Source: Candidatus Sulfotelmatobacter sp.
Lineage (GTDB): Bacteria; Acidobacteriota; Terriglobia; Terriglobales; Acidobacteriaceae
DNA length: 9,033 bases
Direction: 5' to 3'
NCBI GenBank assembly: GCA_030037575.1
Contig: JASHRB010000661.1
Coordinates: 1-9,033 of the forward strand
In this document: positions 7,944 through 9,033 of the stretch, in pieces
Layout: every line of letters begins with the position of its first letter
Position numbering within the stretch: the first letter of the stretch is position 1
Made by a program: the position numbers and the translations under genes
The notes under the pieces: model-generated
What the model was told of the DNA's origin: nothing
Seen by the model: the letters and a program-made list of their open reading frames with translations, nothing else
Databases searched by the model: none

Positions 7944-7962
7944 ACGTTTTGAAAAAAAACGT
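7944..7962. repeat. Inverted repeat in the beta to second-gamma gap
   Basis: ACGTTTT (7944-7950) and AAAACGT (7956-7962) form a perfect 7-base inverted repeat around GAAAA. It lies 89 bases after the beta stop. No T-run follows the stem and the arms are AT-rich, so it is a poor intrinsic terminator on the + strand. An operator or mRNA-processing site is possible; the A-tract also makes chance pairing likely. Confidence 0.3.
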
Positions 7963-7979
7963 GCGCTGGAGACTTGTCC

Positions 7980-7993
7980 TTAGGTGTGCCTAA
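7980..7993. promoter_or_regulatory. Short palindrome upstream of the second gamma gene
   Basis: TTAGG (7980-7984) and CCTAA (7989-7993) flank TGTG, giving a 14-base palindrome 28 bases before the next start codon. Its place in the only sizeable gap of the operon, just upstream of a gene, would suit a repressor site or a leader hairpin. I do not recognise a regulator family from it, and no clear -35/-10 pair was found in the gap. Confidence 0.2.
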
Positions 7994-8021
7994 AAATGAC
8001 TGAGAGTAACGAGGTTTGATC

Positions 8022-8669
8022 ATGAGTTACACAGAACTTACGGTTTGGACGCGCGGCATCATCATGGATAAAGAAGGCCGCGACATTGTGAATTCGGTCT
8101 CCGCCGCGGCGCGGCAGGAAGGCAAGCACGCGCAGGCCATGGAGAACTATGTCGATAATCCCGACCGCACCAATGCCCCCACCCGCAAGTACTGCCGCGT
8201 GAGCGACAGCGTTCTGGAGAACGAGCTGACCTACGAGAACGAGCGCCCCAACATCGTGGTGCTGGTGGAAGGCACGATGGTCAAGGGATGGGATTACATG
8301 CGCGGCATGCCCGCGGGGGGAACGCTCATCATTAATACCCACTATTCGCCGGACTACATGCTTCGCTTCGTGCCGGGACTGGAGCGGCTGGCGCAGTTGG
8401 TTTGTGTGGACGCCGCCAAACTGGCCGATCACAAGTGGCTTTATTACCGCTTGGGCGAGCTTGGTCTCGACCGGCTTTCCACCGAGGGTGCGGCGGAACG
8501 AAGCAAGCTGCTCGCTCCCGATATTGCCGCTCCCTTGATTGCCGCGGTGGTGAAGACGACCGGAATCGTGCAGAGGAAAACCATCGAACCGATGATCGCC
8601 AACCAGCACGCATTTCATGCCGCGTTCGAAGAAATGAGAATCACGCAACTGAACCCCGTGGCGGTGTAG
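8022..8669 (+). CDS. Second, unfused gamma-type subunit of a 2-oxoacid:acceptor oxidoreductase
   Basis: This 215-residue protein resembles the gamma half of the gene at 4354 and should be its paralogue. Both begin with a short beta strand and a basic RG, have GK(Q/H) followed by a Y-D-(S/N)-P-(E/D)-R pattern, then a hydrophobic strand (NIVVLVEGTMVKG here, DVTIAVDDTLCKG there) and a GGTL strand (PAGGTLIINTHYS against KPGGTLLVTSRQQ). It has no cysteine-rich ferredoxin domain, unlike the upstream gene. GAGG at 8011-8014 supports the ATG at 8022. Its stop is 12 bases before the next ATG, so it is probably translated with the flavoprotein gene that follows. The arrangement suggests the start of a second oxidoreductase complex, with alpha and beta possibly past the window edge. 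It could instead be an extra subunit of the first complex. The family call is made by eye from motif order and is less certain than for the upstream subunits. Confidence 0.75.
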   Translation: MSYTELTVWTRGIIMDKEGRDIVNSVSAAARQEGKHAQAMENYVDNPDRTNAPTRKYCRVSDSVLENELTYENERPNIVVLVEGTMVKGWDYMRGMPAGGTLIINTHYSPDYMLRFVPGLERLAQLVCVDAAKLADHKWLYYRLGELGLDRLSTEGAAERSKLLAPDIAAPLIAAVVKTTGIVQRKTIEPMIANQHAFHAAFEEMRITQLNPVAV

Positions 8670-8681
8670 AGAGGACTCATC

Positions 8682-9033
8682 ATGTCGACCAAAGGAACAA
8701 AAATACCCGATTGGCTCACGGTTCCGTTTGCCGGAATTACCCCCGCGCCCACCCAGGAAAAGGGGCAGGATTTGTTTCCCACCGGCAACTGGCGCGCGAT
8801 TCGTCCCGTGTATCGCGACAAGTTACCGCCCTGCAACAACGCCTGCGGTACCAACGAAAAAGTTCAGGGCTATCTCGACCTGGTGAAGCGCGGCAAGTAT
8901 CTTGACGCCTATGCGCTGATTAAAGAAGACATGCCCTTCCCTTCGGTGACCGGGCGCGTGTGCTATCACCCGTGCGAGCAGGCGTGCAATCGGGGGAAGT
9001 ACGACGAGGCGATTTCGATTCGCGCGGTGGAAC
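8682..9033 (+). CDS. GltD/NfnB-like flavoprotein, N-terminal part (cut by window end)
   Basis: Only the first 117 residues are inside the window. Seen are PPCNNACGTN (C51, C55), KRGKYLDAYALIKEDMPFP, and GRVCYHPCEQACNRG (C94, C98, C102), the signature of the N-terminal iron-sulfur domain (Fer4_20, dihydropyrimidine dehydrogenase domain II) found before the FAD and NAD(P)H domains in glutamate synthase small subunits, NfnB and PreT-like proteins. The family normally moves electrons between NAD(P)H, FAD and [4Fe-4S] clusters. The residue after C55 is G, where P is common. Twelve bases separate it from the gamma-like gene and an AGAGGA sits at 8669-8674, so the two are very likely co-transcribed and partners in one complex. 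No glutamate synthase large subunit is visible, and the context argues against ammonia assimilation. The FAD and NAD(P)H motifs lie outside the window, so the cofactor cannot be stated. Confidence 0.85.
   Translation, partial: MSTKGTKIPDWLTVPFAGITPAPTQEKGQDLFPTGNWRAIRPVYRDKLPPCNNACGTNEKVQGYLDLVKRGKYLDAYALIKEDMPFPSVTGRVCYHPCEQACNRGKYDEAISIRAVE

Noticed and set aside
7996..8019. Seven-codon frame (MTESNEV) just before the second gamma gene, as a leader peptide
   Set aside because: It has no clear ribosome binding site and no attenuator-like pattern of repeated codons; chance is enough to explain it.
8682..9033. Glutamate synthase small subunit acting in ammonia assimilation
   Set aside because: The domain fits, but no glutamate synthase large subunit is visible and the gene is packed 12 bases behind a 2-oxoacid oxidoreductase gamma gene, so a redox partner role is more likely.

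Overview
The window carries two unrelated blocks, both on the + strand. The first (360-3914) is one large secreted glycoside hydrolase family 38 alpha-mannosidase. The second (4354 to the right edge) is a run of subunits of thiamine pyrophosphate (TPP) and iron-sulfur dependent 2-oxoacid:acceptor oxidoreductases. The DNA is moderately GC-rich, genes are closely packed, and ribosome binding sites of the GGAGG type precede most starts. A secreted GH38 enzyme with an extra C-terminal domain beside a 2-oxoacid oxidoreductase cluster suggests a soil-type bacterium, plausibly Acidobacteriota. That placement is an inference from gene style only; no rRNA or other marker gene is present.

Layout. 1-359 has no recognisable gene, only GC-rich DNA with short inverted repeats. 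360-3914 is the mannosidase, with a signal peptide and all expected zinc-site residues visible. 3915-4353 holds no intact gene, but 4055-4306 encodes a recognisable C-terminal half of a GntR/FadR-type (FCD domain) regulator without its DNA-binding half, most simply a decayed regulator gene. 4354-7854 is a compact three-gene operon: a fused gamma-delta subunit (acceptor domain plus two [4Fe-4S] clusters), an alpha subunit and a beta subunit. A 167-base gap with two small inverted repeats follows. 8022-8669 encodes a second, unfused gamma-like subunit. At 8682 a GltD/NfnB-like flavoprotein begins and runs off the right edge.

How the genes may work together. The first three subunits make a complete enzyme of the pyruvate:ferredoxin oxidoreductase superfamily: alpha and beta form the TPP active site, beta holds the proximal cluster, and the delta part relays electrons to ferredoxin. 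The alpha subunit has YPIR and NRALD motifs in place of the usual pyruvate-enzyme motifs. These match, at one constant offset, the substrate-binding residues I remember for the Moorella thermoacetica oxalate oxidoreductase. Oxalate (oxalate to 2 CO2 plus two low-potential electrons) is therefore a serious candidate substrate, although related pyruvate enzymes may share these motifs. The second gamma followed by an NAD(P)H-type flavoprotein suggests a sister complex whose alpha and beta genes may lie beyond the right edge, linked to NAD(P) rather than only to ferredoxin. This is the most interesting part of the window.
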